Source of the DNA: Burkholderia contaminans
GTDB lineage: Bacteria; Pseudomonadota; Gammaproteobacteria; Burkholderiales; Burkholderiaceae
Length of the DNA stretch: 64,000 nt
Direction of reading: 5' to 3'
Assembly: GCF_029633825.1 (NCBI RefSeq)
Contig: NZ_CP090641.1
Location: forward strand, 2,356,001 to 2,420,000
Part shown: positions 45,363-53,618 of the stretch, in pieces
How the letters are laid out: each line of letters begins with the position of its first letter
How positions within the stretch are numbered: position 1 is the first letter of the stretch
Notes under the pieces: generated by a model
The model's input: only the letters and a program-made list of their open reading frames with translations
What the model was told of the DNA's origin: nothing
Databases searched by the model: none
Program-made: the position numbers and the translations under genes

Positions 45363-45378
45363 GCGCGCAGCCGTTTCG

Positions 45379-46332
45379 TCAGACGGCGAACGCGCCGTCG
45401 AACACGATCCGCTCGTCGAGCGCGAGCGTGCCGCGCGCGAAGATCAGGTCGAGATGATGGCTGCCGTTTTCGCCGCCGCCGAGCCCGAGGTGCAGGCCCG
45501 GATGGCGTTCCTCGAACCCCGCGTTGCGGCCGTACAGCCCGCGAATCCCGAGGTTCGTGCCGATGCCGAATTCCTCGATCCGCCGGTGATTCGGATGCCG
45601 GTCGAGATAAGTCGAGAAGTCGCGCCGGAAGCCTTCGTTGCCGGTGTCGAACCCGACGATCGTACTGTTCTCGACCCGCAGCGTGGCGAGCTGCTCGGCC
45701 ACCTTGTACTTGATCGCGAACGGCACGGTGCCGAGAAACGTGCCGCTGAAGACGACCGAGCCGTTGAGGTCGGTGACGTGCGTCGCGATCTCGCCGGGCA
45801 CGACGTCGAGGTTGCCCATTCCGTCCACGCTCGTCCATTTCTGGTCCGGCGCAAGCGAGCCCGTCAGCGTGTTGCCGGCTTCGTCGATGAAGCGGATCTG
45901 CGACGCGTGCGCGGCCGCGTCGATCAGCCGGCCGTTGCGCGCCGCGATGTCGTCGAGCGATTCGGCGAACGCCTCGTCGAGATGCGGTCCGTAATCCTTG
46001 AACAGCACCGACTTGCTCCAGTGCTCGACGATCGCAGGACGGATCGCGGCGAGGAACGGCGGCCCGCTCGGCGACGGCGTGGGCAGGCACGACGAGTCGT
46101 ACAGCAGCACGAACAGATCGGCACGATCGAGCGCGGCGGCAATGTCGGCGGGTGGGGTGCTTTCGAGGCAGAGTGTGGTCGCGTCGAGCGAATCGGGCAG
46201 GGCGGAAAACGCGCGCAACGCGATGTCGCGGTTGCGGGTGTCATGGCCGACCAGCAGTTTTCCCGACTCGCCGCGCGCCAGCTTGTCGCGCAGCGCGGGG
46301 TGGAAGCCCAGTGCGCGGTGCAGGTTCAGCAT
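45379..46332 (-). CDS. M29-aminopeptidase/NicX-like metalloenzyme
   Basis: A 317-residue soluble protein related to M29 aminopeptidases and to the iron enzyme NicX (2,5-dihydroxypyridine dioxygenase). Candidate metal ligands are Glu181 (VPGE), Glu254 (EEFGIGTN), His281 (HLGLGGG), and His293/Asp295 (HHLD). The spacing differs from classical M29 enzymes, so the activity is open: peptidase, ring-cleavage oxygenase or peptide modification. It lies 58 bases after the 40-residue peptide gene, separated from it by a strong hairpin. Translation starts after CGGAGA. Confidence 0.7.
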   Translation of the reverse strand: MLNLHRALGFHPALRDKLARGESGKLLVGHDTRNRDIALRAFSALPDSLDATTLCLESTPPADIAAALDRADLFVLLYDSSCLPTPSPSGPPFLAAIRPAIVEHWSKSVLFKDYGPHLDEAFAESLDDIAARNGRLIDAAAHASQIRFIDEAGNTLTGSLAPDQKWTSVDGMGNLDVVPGEIATHVTDLNGSVVFSGTFLGTVPFAIKYKVAEQLATLRVENSTIVGFDTGNEGFRRDFSTYLDRHPNHRRIEEFGIGTNLGIRGLYGRNAGFEERHPGLHLGLGGGENGSHHLDLIFARGTLALDERIVFDGAFAV

Positions 46333-46349
46333 GCGTGTCTCCGGAAACG

Positions 46350-46373
46350 GCGGAAGGGCCGCAGCCCTTCCGC
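46350..46373 (-). terminator. Strong hairpin between the peptide and the metalloenzyme genes
   Basis: GCGGAAGGGC (46350-46359) and GCCCTTCCGC (46364-46373) form a perfect 10-base stem with a 4-base CGCA loop. It lies in the 58-base gap after the peptide stop. No strong T-run follows on the minus strand, so it may partly terminate transcription or protect the upstream mRNA end, giving more peptide than enzyme. Confidence 0.65.
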
Positions 46374-46390
46374 GAGAACGGGTGGCCCGC

Positions 46391-46513
46391 TCAGACCGGC
46401 CAGAGCGCGGTGCCGAACGGCACCACGGCGTCCTCGACCATCATGTCGACGGCCTCGGGGTGCGTGTCTTCCTGCATCCAGTCAAGCAATTCGATCTGCT
46501 GAGTGTCCTGCAT
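46391..46513 (-). CDS. Short acidic peptide, RiPP-precursor-like (40 residues)
   Basis: A 40-residue ORF with ribosome-binding site AGGAG seven bases upstream of its ATG. It starts MQDTQQIELLDWMQEDTH. The first 29 residues are strongly acidic and leader-like; the last 11 are hydrophobic (VVPFGTALWPV) and core-like, with Trp, Phe, Thr and two Pro. A sigma70-like promoter, a hairpin after the gene and a following metalloenzyme resemble a RiPP gene set. I do not recognise the family, and RiPP status is inference. Confidence 0.6.
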   Translation of the reverse strand: MQDTQQIELLDWMQEDTHPEAVDMMVEDAVVPFGTALWPV

Positions 46514-46570
46514 GTCAATTCTCCTGTGGTGAACATGAGTGATTCAACATGAAAGCGCGGCTAAAAAGTT

Positions 46571-46612
46571 GCCACTCCTCATCACGCATTTCGTGAATGC
46601 GCGGCGAGTGGC
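46571..46612. promoter_or_regulatory. Nested inverted repeats in the peptide gene leader
   Basis: GCCACTC (46571-46577) and GAGTGGC (46606-46612) enclose GCATT (46586-46590) and AATGC (46596-46600). Both pairs are perfect and share one symmetry centre within two bases. It overlaps the expected transcription start, so it can be an operator or a 5' leader stem-loop. Confidence 0.5.
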
Positions 46613-46616
46613 GTTG

Positions 46617-46645
46617 ATATTAGTCTGACGAATTTGCGAAAGCAA
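46617..46645 (-). promoter_or_regulatory. Sigma70-like promoter of the peptide gene
   Basis: On the minus strand, TTGCTT (-35) and TAATAT (-10) are separated by exactly 17 bases. Transcription would start near 46609 and leave an approximately 95-base leader before the peptide ATG at 46513. The leader begins in the dyad at 46571-46612. Confidence 0.5.
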
Positions 46646-46907
46646 TGCGTTGCAAGGTTTTTAGCCGAGACGTGCTAAACACGGCGGATTTGTGGATCAC
46701 GTGCCGTAATACAGGGATAAAGCGAATGACGGATTCGATGTCATTTTTTCAATGAAATCGAATCTCGATCGATGCATTGCATCCGGCGATTTTTCATCGG
46801 GAATTCAATCGCCGCGATCATCGTGATCGAAGGCGTTCGCCGCGACCGTGCATGCGCGTGAACGTGTCGTCGATCATCGGCGGCGCGTCGGCGGCTCGAC
46901 GCCCGTG

Positions 46908-47363
46908 TCAACCGAGCAGCGCCTTGCCGAGCGGCTTGGCCGGCTCGGACCGCAGCACCAGCGACGTCGTGACCGCGCCGAAGCGGGCAATCGCATCGAT
47001 GATGGTTTCCAGTTGTCCCGGTGTCGGCACCAGGACCTTCAGCAGGAAGCAATCCTCGCCGGTCATCCGGTGGACCTCGATGACGTGCGGCATTTCCCCG
47101 AACGCGCGCAGCGCCGGCTTGATGTGTTCGTGCGTCGTCTTCAACCGGATGATGGCCATCATCCCCAACCCCAGCGCGGCCGGGTCGATCCGTGCGCCAT
47201 AGCCCGAGATGATGCCGCGCTCTTCGAGGCGCTTGACGCGCTCCGACGTGGCCGGCTGCGACAGGCCGATACGGCGCCCCACTTCGGACAGCGGCATCCG
47301 CGCGTTTTCCTGCAGCGCCTCGAGGATCGACAGATCCAGGCGATCGAGCTCTCCGTTCGACAT
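46908..47363 (-). CDS. Lrp/AsnC family transcriptional regulator
   Basis: A 151-residue regulator with an N-terminal helix-turn-helix (MPLSEVGRRIGLSQPATSER at about 23-42) and a RAM ligand-binding domain (about 70-140). It starts at 47361-47363. It is divergent from an RBBP9-type hydrolase and upstream of the peptide cassette on the same strand. A nearly perfect long inverted repeat lies in the divergent gap at 47387-47416. Confidence 0.9.
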   Translation of the reverse strand: MSNGELDRLDLSILEALQENARMPLSEVGRRIGLSQPATSERVKRLEERGIISGYGARIDPAALGLGMMAIIRLKTTHEHIKPALRAFGEMPHVIEVHRMTGEDCFLLKVLVPTPGQLETIIDAIARFGAVTTSLVLRSEPAKPLGKALLG

Positions 47364-47386
47364 GTCCGCTTTCCCGTTCCGTTAAT

Positions 47387-47416
47387 TCATCGGCATATTG
47401 TCTCAATATCCGATGA
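47387..47416. promoter_or_regulatory. Near-perfect inverted repeat between AsnC and hydrolase genes
   Basis: TCATCGG-C-ATATTG (47387-47400) and CAATATCCGATGA (47404-47416) are inverted copies with a single extra C and a TCT spacer. It lies 24 bases upstream of the AsnC start and 65 bases upstream of the hydrolase start. An AsnC-family operator is the natural reading. Confidence 0.55.
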
Positions 47417-47480
47417 TTTGCCATTCCCGGCCGGTTGCCGGCAAGCCAGACTGCGAGCTCGCTTATTCATGGAGACGGAG

Positions 47481-48026
47481 ATGGACCAGACGATCGTGAT
47501 CGTGCCGGGGATCGGCAACTCGGGACCGGATCATTGGCAGAGCCACTGGGAGGCCGCGCTGCCGGGCGCCGTGCGCATGGCGCCGGCGTCATGGGATGCG
47601 CCCGACCTGCGCGACTGGATGGCGGCGCTCGATGAAGCCGTTGCGCAAGCCGCGACGCCGCCGGTGTTGATCTGTCATTCGCTGGGTTGCCTGCTGTTCG
47701 CGCACTGGCGTGCGGCGTCGACGCGCGTCGTGCGCGGTGTGTGGCTCGCGGCGGTGCCCGATCCGGGCGGCCCGCGTTTTCCGGTTGCGGCCAGGGCGTT
47801 CGCGGATGTACCGGGCGGCGATTTCGGTGACGCGCCGGTGCTGGCGGCCGCCAGTTCGGATGACGGGTACGACCCGTCCGGGCGCGGTATTGCGTGGGCG
47901 AGCGAGCGTGGCGCGACGCCGTTGCTGCTCGGCGCGCGCGGCCATCTCAATACGGAAGCGGGATTGGGGGAATGGCCCGAGGGACGCGCGCTGTTGACCG
48001 CTTTTATGGCCGGATTGCGGCGGTAG
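47481..48026 (+). CDS. RBBP9/YdeN-type alpha/beta hydrolase
   Basis: A 181-residue serine hydrolase. The conserved opening IVIVPGIGNSGPDHWQSHWE, the nucleophile in ICHSLGCLLFAHW (Ser about residue 74) and the C-terminal RGHLNTEAGLG histidine motif match the family. Start 47481 follows GGAG with a 6-base gap; 47469 in the same frame would put the SD too close. The substrate is unknown. Its divergent partner is the AsnC regulator. Confidence 0.88.
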   Translation: MDQTIVIVPGIGNSGPDHWQSHWEAALPGAVRMAPASWDAPDLRDWMAALDEAVAQAATPPVLICHSLGCLLFAHWRAASTRVVRGVWLAAVPDPGGPRFPVAARAFADVPGGDFGDAPVLAAASSDDGYDPSGRGIAWASERGATPLLLGARGHLNTEAGLGEWPEGRALLTAFMAGLRR

Positions 48027-48252
48027 CGCGGGCAAATTGCCGACCTGCTCGCGCGACGGCCCGCGGCGGGCGAGGCATGGACGATCCGGCTGCTGCGGCC
48101 GGGTTCCTGTTGGCCACGCATGCCGGCCCGCGACGGCTCAAGTATGATCGCTCGACAGAATCGGAAGCCTCGACAGTCGGGATCGCCGCGTGCGGAACAC
48201 CGGTGCCGCCGTCACGATGCGTCGCGGCTTCGAACGACACAGGAGACACGCG

Positions 48253-49527
48253 ATGCGCGCAGCGCCGCAACCGGAACATGCCGGCCCGTCGCGGCCGGGC
48301 ACCGGCGCGACCAGCACCTACCCGGACCGTGACCGTGACCCCGATCGCATCGCCGCGTGGCGGCTCGCGATCTGCCTGTCGCTCGGCAGCGCGATCGCGC
48401 TCGGCCTCGCGCGTTTTTCGTATGCGCTGCTGCTGCCGCCGATGAAGGCCGATCTCGGCTGGACGTTCGCGCAGGCCGGCGCGCTGAACACGGCGAACGC
48501 GGCCGGCTACCTGGTCGGTGCCCTCGCGTTTCCGTTGCTGTCGCGGCGCTGGCGAGCCGGCTCGCTGCTCGCGGCCGGGTGCGTGCTGACCGCGTTGCTG
48601 ATGGCCGCGTGCGGGCTCACGTCCGGCATGCACGCGCTGCTCGTGCAGCGGCTCGCGACCGGCGTCGGCAGCGCGCTGATCTTCATCAGCGGCGGCGTGC
48701 TGGCCGCGCGGCTCGCATCTGCATCGCCGCGCGACGCGGGTTTGCTGCTCGGCCTCTACTACGGCGGCACCGGATGGGGCATCGTCGCCGCGTCGCTGCT
48801 CGTGCCGGCGACACTCTCACGCGGTGTGCATGGCTGGCAGCCCGCGTGGTTCGCGCTCGCGTTCGCGTGCGTGCTGTTCTCGGCGGTGGCCGTGTCGGCT
48901 GCACGCCGCATCGAGCGCGTGCATGCGGCTCCGACCGTACCGCGGGACGGTGCGGCGCCCGCCGCGACCGCGAGCCCCGCGCGCTTCGCACTCGCGCTGG
49001 CCGGTTACGGCCTGTTCGGCGTCGGCTATATCGGCTACATGACCTTCATCGTCGCGCTGCTGCGCGGCGCGGGAATGAGCGGCACGGTGGTCGCCGCGTT
49101 CTACGTGATGCTCGGCGTCGCGACCGTCGTGTCGGCGCGGCTGTGGTCGGGGCTGCTCGACCGGATGCGCGGCGGCCAGGCGCTTGCCGTGCTCAACGCG
49201 CTGCTCGGCATCGCGACGCTGATGCCGGCGATGTTCGTGCATCCGGTGGCCGCGTTCGCGTCGGGCGTGCTGTTCGGCGCGACGTTCCTGTCGGCCGTCG
49301 CGTCGACGACGGCCTTCGTGCGCCACAACCTGCCGCCCGACGGCTGGGCGAAGGGGATCAGCGCGTTCACGACGGTCTTCGCATTCGGGCAGATCGCCGG
49401 GCCGGTCGCGATCGGCTGGGTGTCGGACAGTGCAGGGCTCGCGCGCGGGCTCGTGTACTCGGCGCTGACGCTGTTCGCGGGCGCCGCGCTCGCGGCCGGG
49501 CAGCGCGCGTTGCGTGCCGCCGCGTAA
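48253..49527 (+). CDS. MFS transporter (YbfB/YjiJ-like)
   Basis: A 424-residue carrier with about twelve membrane segments after a 35-residue hydrophilic N-terminus. It has the ALGLARFSYALLLPPMK segment typical of the YbfB/YjiJ-like group. The start at 48253 follows AGGAGA. It converges with iacG, so a transport role for the iac pathway is possible but unproven. Confidence 0.87.
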   Translation: MRAAPQPEHAGPSRPGTGATSTYPDRDRDPDRIAAWRLAICLSLGSAIALGLARFSYALLLPPMKADLGWTFAQAGALNTANAAGYLVGALAFPLLSRRWRAGSLLAAGCVLTALLMAACGLTSGMHALLVQRLATGVGSALIFISGGVLAARLASASPRDAGLLLGLYYGGTGWGIVAASLLVPATLSRGVHGWQPAWFALAFACVLFSAVAVSAARRIERVHAAPTVPRDGAAPAATASPARFALALAGYGLFGVGYIGYMTFIVALLRGAGMSGTVVAAFYVMLGVATVVSARLWSGLLDRMRGGQALAVLNALLGIATLMPAMFVHPVAAFASGVLFGATFLSAVASTTAFVRHNLPPDGWAKGISAFTTVFAFGQIAGPVAIGWVSDSAGLARGLVYSALTLFAGAALAAGQRALRAAA

Positions 49528-49547
49528 TCACGCGCGAGAGGCGGCAT

Positions 49548-50093
49548 TCACCGCACGCACGCGGTGCGCGACACGCGATGGAACGCACGGCTGAAGTAGA
49601 TCAGGCTGTCGCCGTCGTCGCGCACGCGGATCGACGTCGCCTCGATGAACATCACCGAATGCGAGCCGACTTCCTTCATGTCGGCGATCGTGCCCTGCAG
49701 GCTCGCGAGCGCGTCGCGCAGCACGGGCACGTCCTGCTCGCCGCGATCCCACACGGGCAGGTCGAAGCGCCGCTCCATCGGCAGGTCGGTGAGCCCCGCG
49801 AAATGCCGCGCGAGCTGCTCGTGTTCGGCTGGCAGCACGTTGATGCAGACGTGGCGGTTGCGTTCGAACGTCGCACGCATCGCGCTCGACCGGTTCAGGC
49901 ACACGAGCAGCGTCGGCGGCGTGTCGGTGACGGAGCACACGGCGCTCGCGGTGATGCCGCAGCGGCCGTGCGGCCCGGCGGTGGTGATCACGTTGACGGC
50001 CGCACCGAGGTGGGCCATCGCTTGCCGGAAGGCCTTCTGTGCGTCGGTCGGTTCGACGCGTGCCGGTCGCTGGATATCGGTCGTGGAAGACAT
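49548..50093 (-). CDS. iacG: Flavin reductase of the iac pathway
   Basis: A 181-residue flavin reductase of the HpaC/FMN-binding split-barrel type (GITASAVCSVTDTPPTLLVCL). It supplies reduced flavin, probably to IacA, in indole-3-acetate oxidation. Gene context supports the name: it lies beside iacE, iacH, iacI, iacB and iacA on the same strand, though a response-regulator gene on the opposite strand separates it from them. Confidence 0.85.
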   Translation of the reverse strand: MSSTTDIQRPARVEPTDAQKAFRQAMAHLGAAVNVITTAGPHGRCGITASAVCSVTDTPPTLLVCLNRSSAMRATFERNRHVCINVLPAEHEQLARHFAGLTDLPMERRFDLPVWDRGEQDVPVLRDALASLQGTIADMKEVGSHSVMFIEATSIRVRDDGDSLIYFSRAFHRVSRTACVR

Positions 50094-50444
50094 GGGCGCT
50101 CCTGGTTGGACGAATGCGGCGATCGCGTGGCGCTGCCGGTGCAGCGCGGATCGCCGACGATGATCCAAGCGTACGACGCGAAAATGCCGGCGACCATTCG
50201 CACGATTGACGATGGAGATGGCGTTCTCGCCAACGCGTCTAAAGGTTCTACCTAGATGCGCGCCGCACCGCGCGAAAATATCGGAGATTGCACGTTCATG
50301 CGGCACGTGAAGGGGTTTTCAGCGGGTTTTCGGCTCGTTATGATGTGCCGCACACCCCCAGCGAACGACGCGCGCGACGAGCCGGAACCGGCCCCGTATG
50401 CGGCGCGTGCGATACCGATACTGATATTCAATGAGACACCCGCG
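50094..50444. other. Divergent region between iacG and the FixJ-like gene
   Basis: These 351 bases should hold promoters for iacG (minus) and the response regulator (plus). I see no gene and no strong dyad. An internal open frame continuing from the response regulator start to 50256 is rejected as an unused upstream extension. Confidence 0.5.
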
Positions 50445-51077
50445 ATGACGTCACCCGCACCGATCGTATACATCGTCGACGACGACAACGGCATGCGGAC
50501 GTCGCTCGCGTGGCTGCTCGAATCGGTCGGCATCGCGTCCGAGGGGTTCGCGAACGCCACCGATTTCCTCGCGCGCTTCGACGTGAACCTGCCTGCGTGC
50601 CTGGTGCTCGACGTGCGGATGCCGGAGAAGAGCGGCTTCGACGTGCAGGCGGAACTGAACGCGCGTGGCGCGACGCTGCCGGTGATCTTCGTCAGCGGGC
50701 ACGGCGATATCCCGATGTCCGTGCGTGCGCTGCAGAACGGCGCGATCGATTTCGTCGAGAAGCCGTACAACTCGCAGCAGATGCTCGAGCGCGTGCAACG
50801 CGCGCTGCGGCTCGCGCAGCAGCGGCATGCGGTGGGCCAGCGTCACCGCGAACTGCGCCAGCGGCTCGATGCGCTGACCGCGCGCGAGAAGGAAGTGCTG
50901 CGCGGCGTGGTGGACGGCAAGGGCAGCAAGCAGATCGCGTCGGATCTGTCGATCAGCGTGAAGACCGTCGACGTGCATCGCGCGAGCATCAAGGAGAAGC
51001 TCGGCGCGACGTCGATCGCCGCGCTCGTGCGCGACGTGATGGTCGTGTGGGGCGACGACGGGGAAGCGTCGCGTTAG
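50445..51077 (+). CDS. FixJ-like response regulator
   Basis: A 210-residue response regulator: receiver domain with the phosphoacceptor in CLVLDVRMPEKSGF (Asp about 57) and the conserved Lys in VEKPYNSQQ, and a LuxR-type helix-turn-helix with LTAREKEVLRGVVDG. It matches the FixJ class. Its PAS-domain kinase partner is not adjacent but lies at 55512-57002 on the other side of the iacABIHE block. Regulation of iac by this pair is inferred. Confidence 0.9.
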   Translation: MTSPAPIVYIVDDDNGMRTSLAWLLESVGIASEGFANATDFLARFDVNLPACLVLDVRMPEKSGFDVQAELNARGATLPVIFVSGHGDIPMSVRALQNGAIDFVEKPYNSQQMLERVQRALRLAQQRHAVGQRHRELRQRLDALTAREKEVLRGVVDGKGSKQIASDLSISVKTVDVHRASIKEKLGATSIAALVRDVMVVWGDDGEASR

Positions 51078-51129
51078 CGCGTCGCCGGAGCTTCGGCGAC
51101 GCGCTAACGCAATGCACGGCGCTCAGCGC

Positions 51130-51873
51130 TCAGCGCATGTACAACCCGCCGTTGATGTCCCAGCATGCGCCGTTCGCGAAATGCGCGTCGCCCGACGCGA
51201 GCAGCACGGCCGCATCCGCAACGAAGCCGGCCGAGCCGAGCTTGCCGCCCGGCAGGCTCGCGAGCACCTGACGCAGCTTCTCCGGCGCGACGCTTTCATA
51301 CACGATCGGCAAGTCGAGCGGGCCCGGCGAGATCGCGTTGACGGTCACGCCGCGGGCAGCGAGATCGCGCGCGAACACCTTGGTGAGCGTCAGCGTGCCG
51401 CCCTTGGCGGCCGCGTAGTGCGCGCCCGTCGCCGAGCCGCCGTTCTGCCCGGCGAGCGACGCGATGTTGACGATGCGGCCCGCGCCGCGTGTCGCGAAGT
51501 ACTGGCCGAACACCTGGCAGCCGAACAGCACGCTGCGCAGGTTCACGTCGATCACCTGGTCGAACTGCTCGGCCGTGATCTCCATCGCGGGGACGACCTT
51601 CGATGCGCCCGCGTTGTTCACGAGCACGTCGATCGCGCCCCAGCGCGCGACGAGCGCATCGCGCGCGGCTTCGAAATCGCGTTTCGACGTGACGTCGAGC
51701 GGCAGCGCGATCGCGCGTTCGCCGCTCGGGTCGAGTTCGCGTGCGTGCGCCTCAATGGCGTCGGCGGCGATATCGGCCAGCGCGACACGGTAGCCGGCCG
51801 CATGAAAACGTTCGGCGATGACGGCGCCGAGCCCGCGCGCGGCGCCGGTGACGAGGACGACTCGGTCTGACAT
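51130..51873 (-). CDS. iacE: Short-chain dehydrogenase of the iac pathway
   Basis: A 247-residue NAD(P)-dependent SDR. The motif VTGAARGLGAVIA is at residues 8-20, the catalytic YxxxK is in GAHYAAAKGGTL, and the NNAG motif is present. In the iac pathway this enzyme oxidises an early hydroxylated indole-acetate intermediate. It is last in the iacA-B-I-H-E operon, downstream of the amidase gene. Confidence 0.87.
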   Translation of the reverse strand: MSDRVVLVTGAARGLGAVIAERFHAAGYRVALADIAADAIEAHARELDPSGERAIALPLDVTSKRDFEAARDALVARWGAIDVLVNNAGASKVVPAMEITAEQFDQVIDVNLRSVLFGCQVFGQYFATRGAGRIVNIASLAGQNGGSATGAHYAAAKGGTLTLTKVFARDLAARGVTVNAISPGPLDLPIVYESVAPEKLRQVLASLPGGKLGSAGFVADAAVLLASGDAHFANGACWDINGGLYMR

Positions 51874-51932
51874 GGTGTGTGCTTCCGTGGTTCGCGAGCG
51901 CGCATCCGACGATGTCGCGCCCGCATCGTGGT

Positions 51933-53057
51933 TCATGAGGCGAGTGCCGCTTCGAAGTGTGCCGCAATGGCGCAGACATGTTCGTCCGCCCCCTTGCGGC
52001 CGATGATTTGCAGGCCGGCCTTCAGCGGCGAACCGGCGAGCGGCAGCGGCAGGCTGAGTGCCGGATGGCCGCTCAGGTTGAACGGCCGGATCAGCGACGA
52101 CATCGCGATCACCGATACGCCATCGCGCGCCTGCTGCAGCGTGATCGGCAGCGCGGGCAGCGTCGGCAGCACGAGCACGTCCGCACGCTCGAGCGCGGCG
52201 TCGACCTGTGCGGTGAAGCGTGCGCGCACGGCTTCGGCTTCCTTCAATGCCGCAGGCGTGGTCGTCGCGGCCGCACGCAATCGTGCATCGAGGTCGGCGC
52301 CGAGCTTGCCGGTTTCGACGAGATGGCCGAATGCGCGCGACGTTTCCGCGTTGATCACGGTGAGCCCTGCGGCGAATGAAGCCGGCATTTCGTCGAGCAC
52401 GACCGCGTGCGCGTGCAGGCCCGACGCGCGTACGGCCGCGTCGAGCGCGGCGGCGATGGCCGGGTCGGCATCGACCGTGACGTGCGCCACCGTACAGCCT
52501 GCCGCCGAGGCAGCCGCTTGTGCACGATCGAACCCCGGCGCGATCGCGGCCATTGCCGCAACCAGCGTGCGGATATCGCGGGCGAACGGCCCGACGCAAT
52601 CGAGCGTCGTTTCGGCGGGCGCGACGCCGCGCCGCGACACGCGGCCGAACGTCGGCTTCAGTCCGGCCACGCCGCAGCAGGCAGCCGGCCCGCGGATCGA
52701 GCCGCCCGTGTCGGTGCCGAGCGCCGCATCGACCATGCCGAGTCCGACGAGCGAAGCGGAGCCGCTCGACGAGCCGCCCGGAATGCGCGTCGCGTCCTGC
52801 GGATTGACCGGCGTGCCCGTGTAGTCGTTGATGCCGGTCATGCCGAATGCAAGCTCGTGCATGTTCGCCTTGCCGGCGATCTGCCAGCCCGCGTCGAGCA
52901 GCAGGCGGACGACGTCCGCGTGTTGCACGGCCGGCGGGGCGTCGGCGAGCGCACGGCTCGCCGCGCGGGTCGGATAGCCTGCGATGTCGATCGTGTCCTT
53001 GATCGCGATCGTGGGGCCGGGGCCGCCGAGCGTGAAGGTGTCGATGAAGCCTGTCAT
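51933..53057 (-). CDS. iacH: Amidase of the iac pathway
   Basis: A 374-residue amidase-signature enzyme. The Ser-cisSer-Lys catalytic set is visible: Lys in AIKDTIDIAG, cis-Ser in GGSSSGSAS, and nucleophile Ser in GTDTGGSIRGPA. It is shorter than many amidases but complete. In the iac cluster the amidase is a secondary enzyme whose exact step is not settled. Start MTGFIDTFTL at 53057. It follows iacI on the same strand. Confidence 0.85.
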   Translation of the reverse strand: MTGFIDTFTLGGPGPTIAIKDTIDIAGYPTRAASRALADAPPAVQHADVVRLLLDAGWQIAGKANMHELAFGMTGINDYTGTPVNPQDATRIPGGSSSGSASLVGLGMVDAALGTDTGGSIRGPAACCGVAGLKPTFGRVSRRGVAPAETTLDCVGPFARDIRTLVAAMAAIAPGFDRAQAAASAAGCTVAHVTVDADPAIAAALDAAVRASGLHAHAVVLDEMPASFAAGLTVINAETSRAFGHLVETGKLGADLDARLRAAATTTPAALKEAEAVRARFTAQVDAALERADVLVLPTLPALPITLQQARDGVSVIAMSSLIRPFNLSGHPALSLPLPLAGSPLKAGLQIIGRKGADEHVCAIAAHFEAALAS

Positions 53058-53088
53058 GGTCGGTATCGTGAGCAAGCGTTGGAAAGCA

Positions 53089-53610
53089 TCAGGACCGTGG
53101 CGCGGCGGCGATCGGCCAGGGGCCGTCGAGCACGCGTTCGGTGCGGAAATGGCGGATCAGCCACGCAGAGCCGTCGCCGGCCGGCGCGAAATCGACGGTC
53201 AGCCGCGCGGCGATCAGTTCGGCCGAGCCGTCCGCGTAGCGCGACGCCTGCAGCATGATCCAGCGGCCGCGCGCGCTCGCGTTGCCGGCGCCGATCTCGA
53301 TCGACTCGGAGGTCAGGAAGTGCAGGTTCGCCGCGAAATGCGGATCGGGCGGCAGGTAGCGGCCCAGCATCGCGACGATCGCGGCCGTGCCTTCGAGGCG
53401 GCCGAACTTGCGCGCATACTGCGGGCCGATGCCTTCCCACACGGCATCGGGCGTGAACAGCCCGGCGAGCGCCGGGCCGTCGCCTGCATCCTCGGGCACG
53501 TCGCACAGCGCCATGTAGCGCGTGATCGTCGCGCGCACCGCGCGCTCGGCGTCGAGCGCCGCCAGGCGCTGCGCGAGCGCATCGATCAGGCCGGGAGACG
53601 GGGCGGTCAT
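53089..53610 (-). CDS. iacI: SnoaL-like protein of the iac pathway
   Basis: A 173-residue protein of the SnoaL/nuclear transport factor 2 fold, comparable in length to ring-hydroxylating dioxygenase beta subunits. The motif LAGLFTPDAVWEGIGPQY and the C-terminal IRHFRTERV are typical. The gene lies 8 bases downstream of iacB and 31 bases before iacH on the same strand. Its enzymatic contribution in the pathway is not defined. Confidence 0.83.
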   Translation of the reverse strand: MTAPSPGLIDALAQRLAALDAERAVRATITRYMALCDVPEDAGDGPALAGLFTPDAVWEGIGPQYARKFGRLEGTAAIVAMLGRYLPPDPHFAANLHFLTSESIEIGAGNASARGRWIMLQASRYADGSAELIAARLTVDFAPAGDGSAWLIRHFRTERVLDGPWPIAAAPRS

Positions 53611-53618
53611 CGCGCGCC

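Larger units (their letters stand above)
46514..46907. other. AT-rich intergenic region before the peptide gene
   Basis: A 394-base stretch between the AsnC gene and the peptide gene. It is clearly less GC-rich than its surroundings and holds the peptide promoter and leader dyad. I find no other coding frame. Confidence 0.6.
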
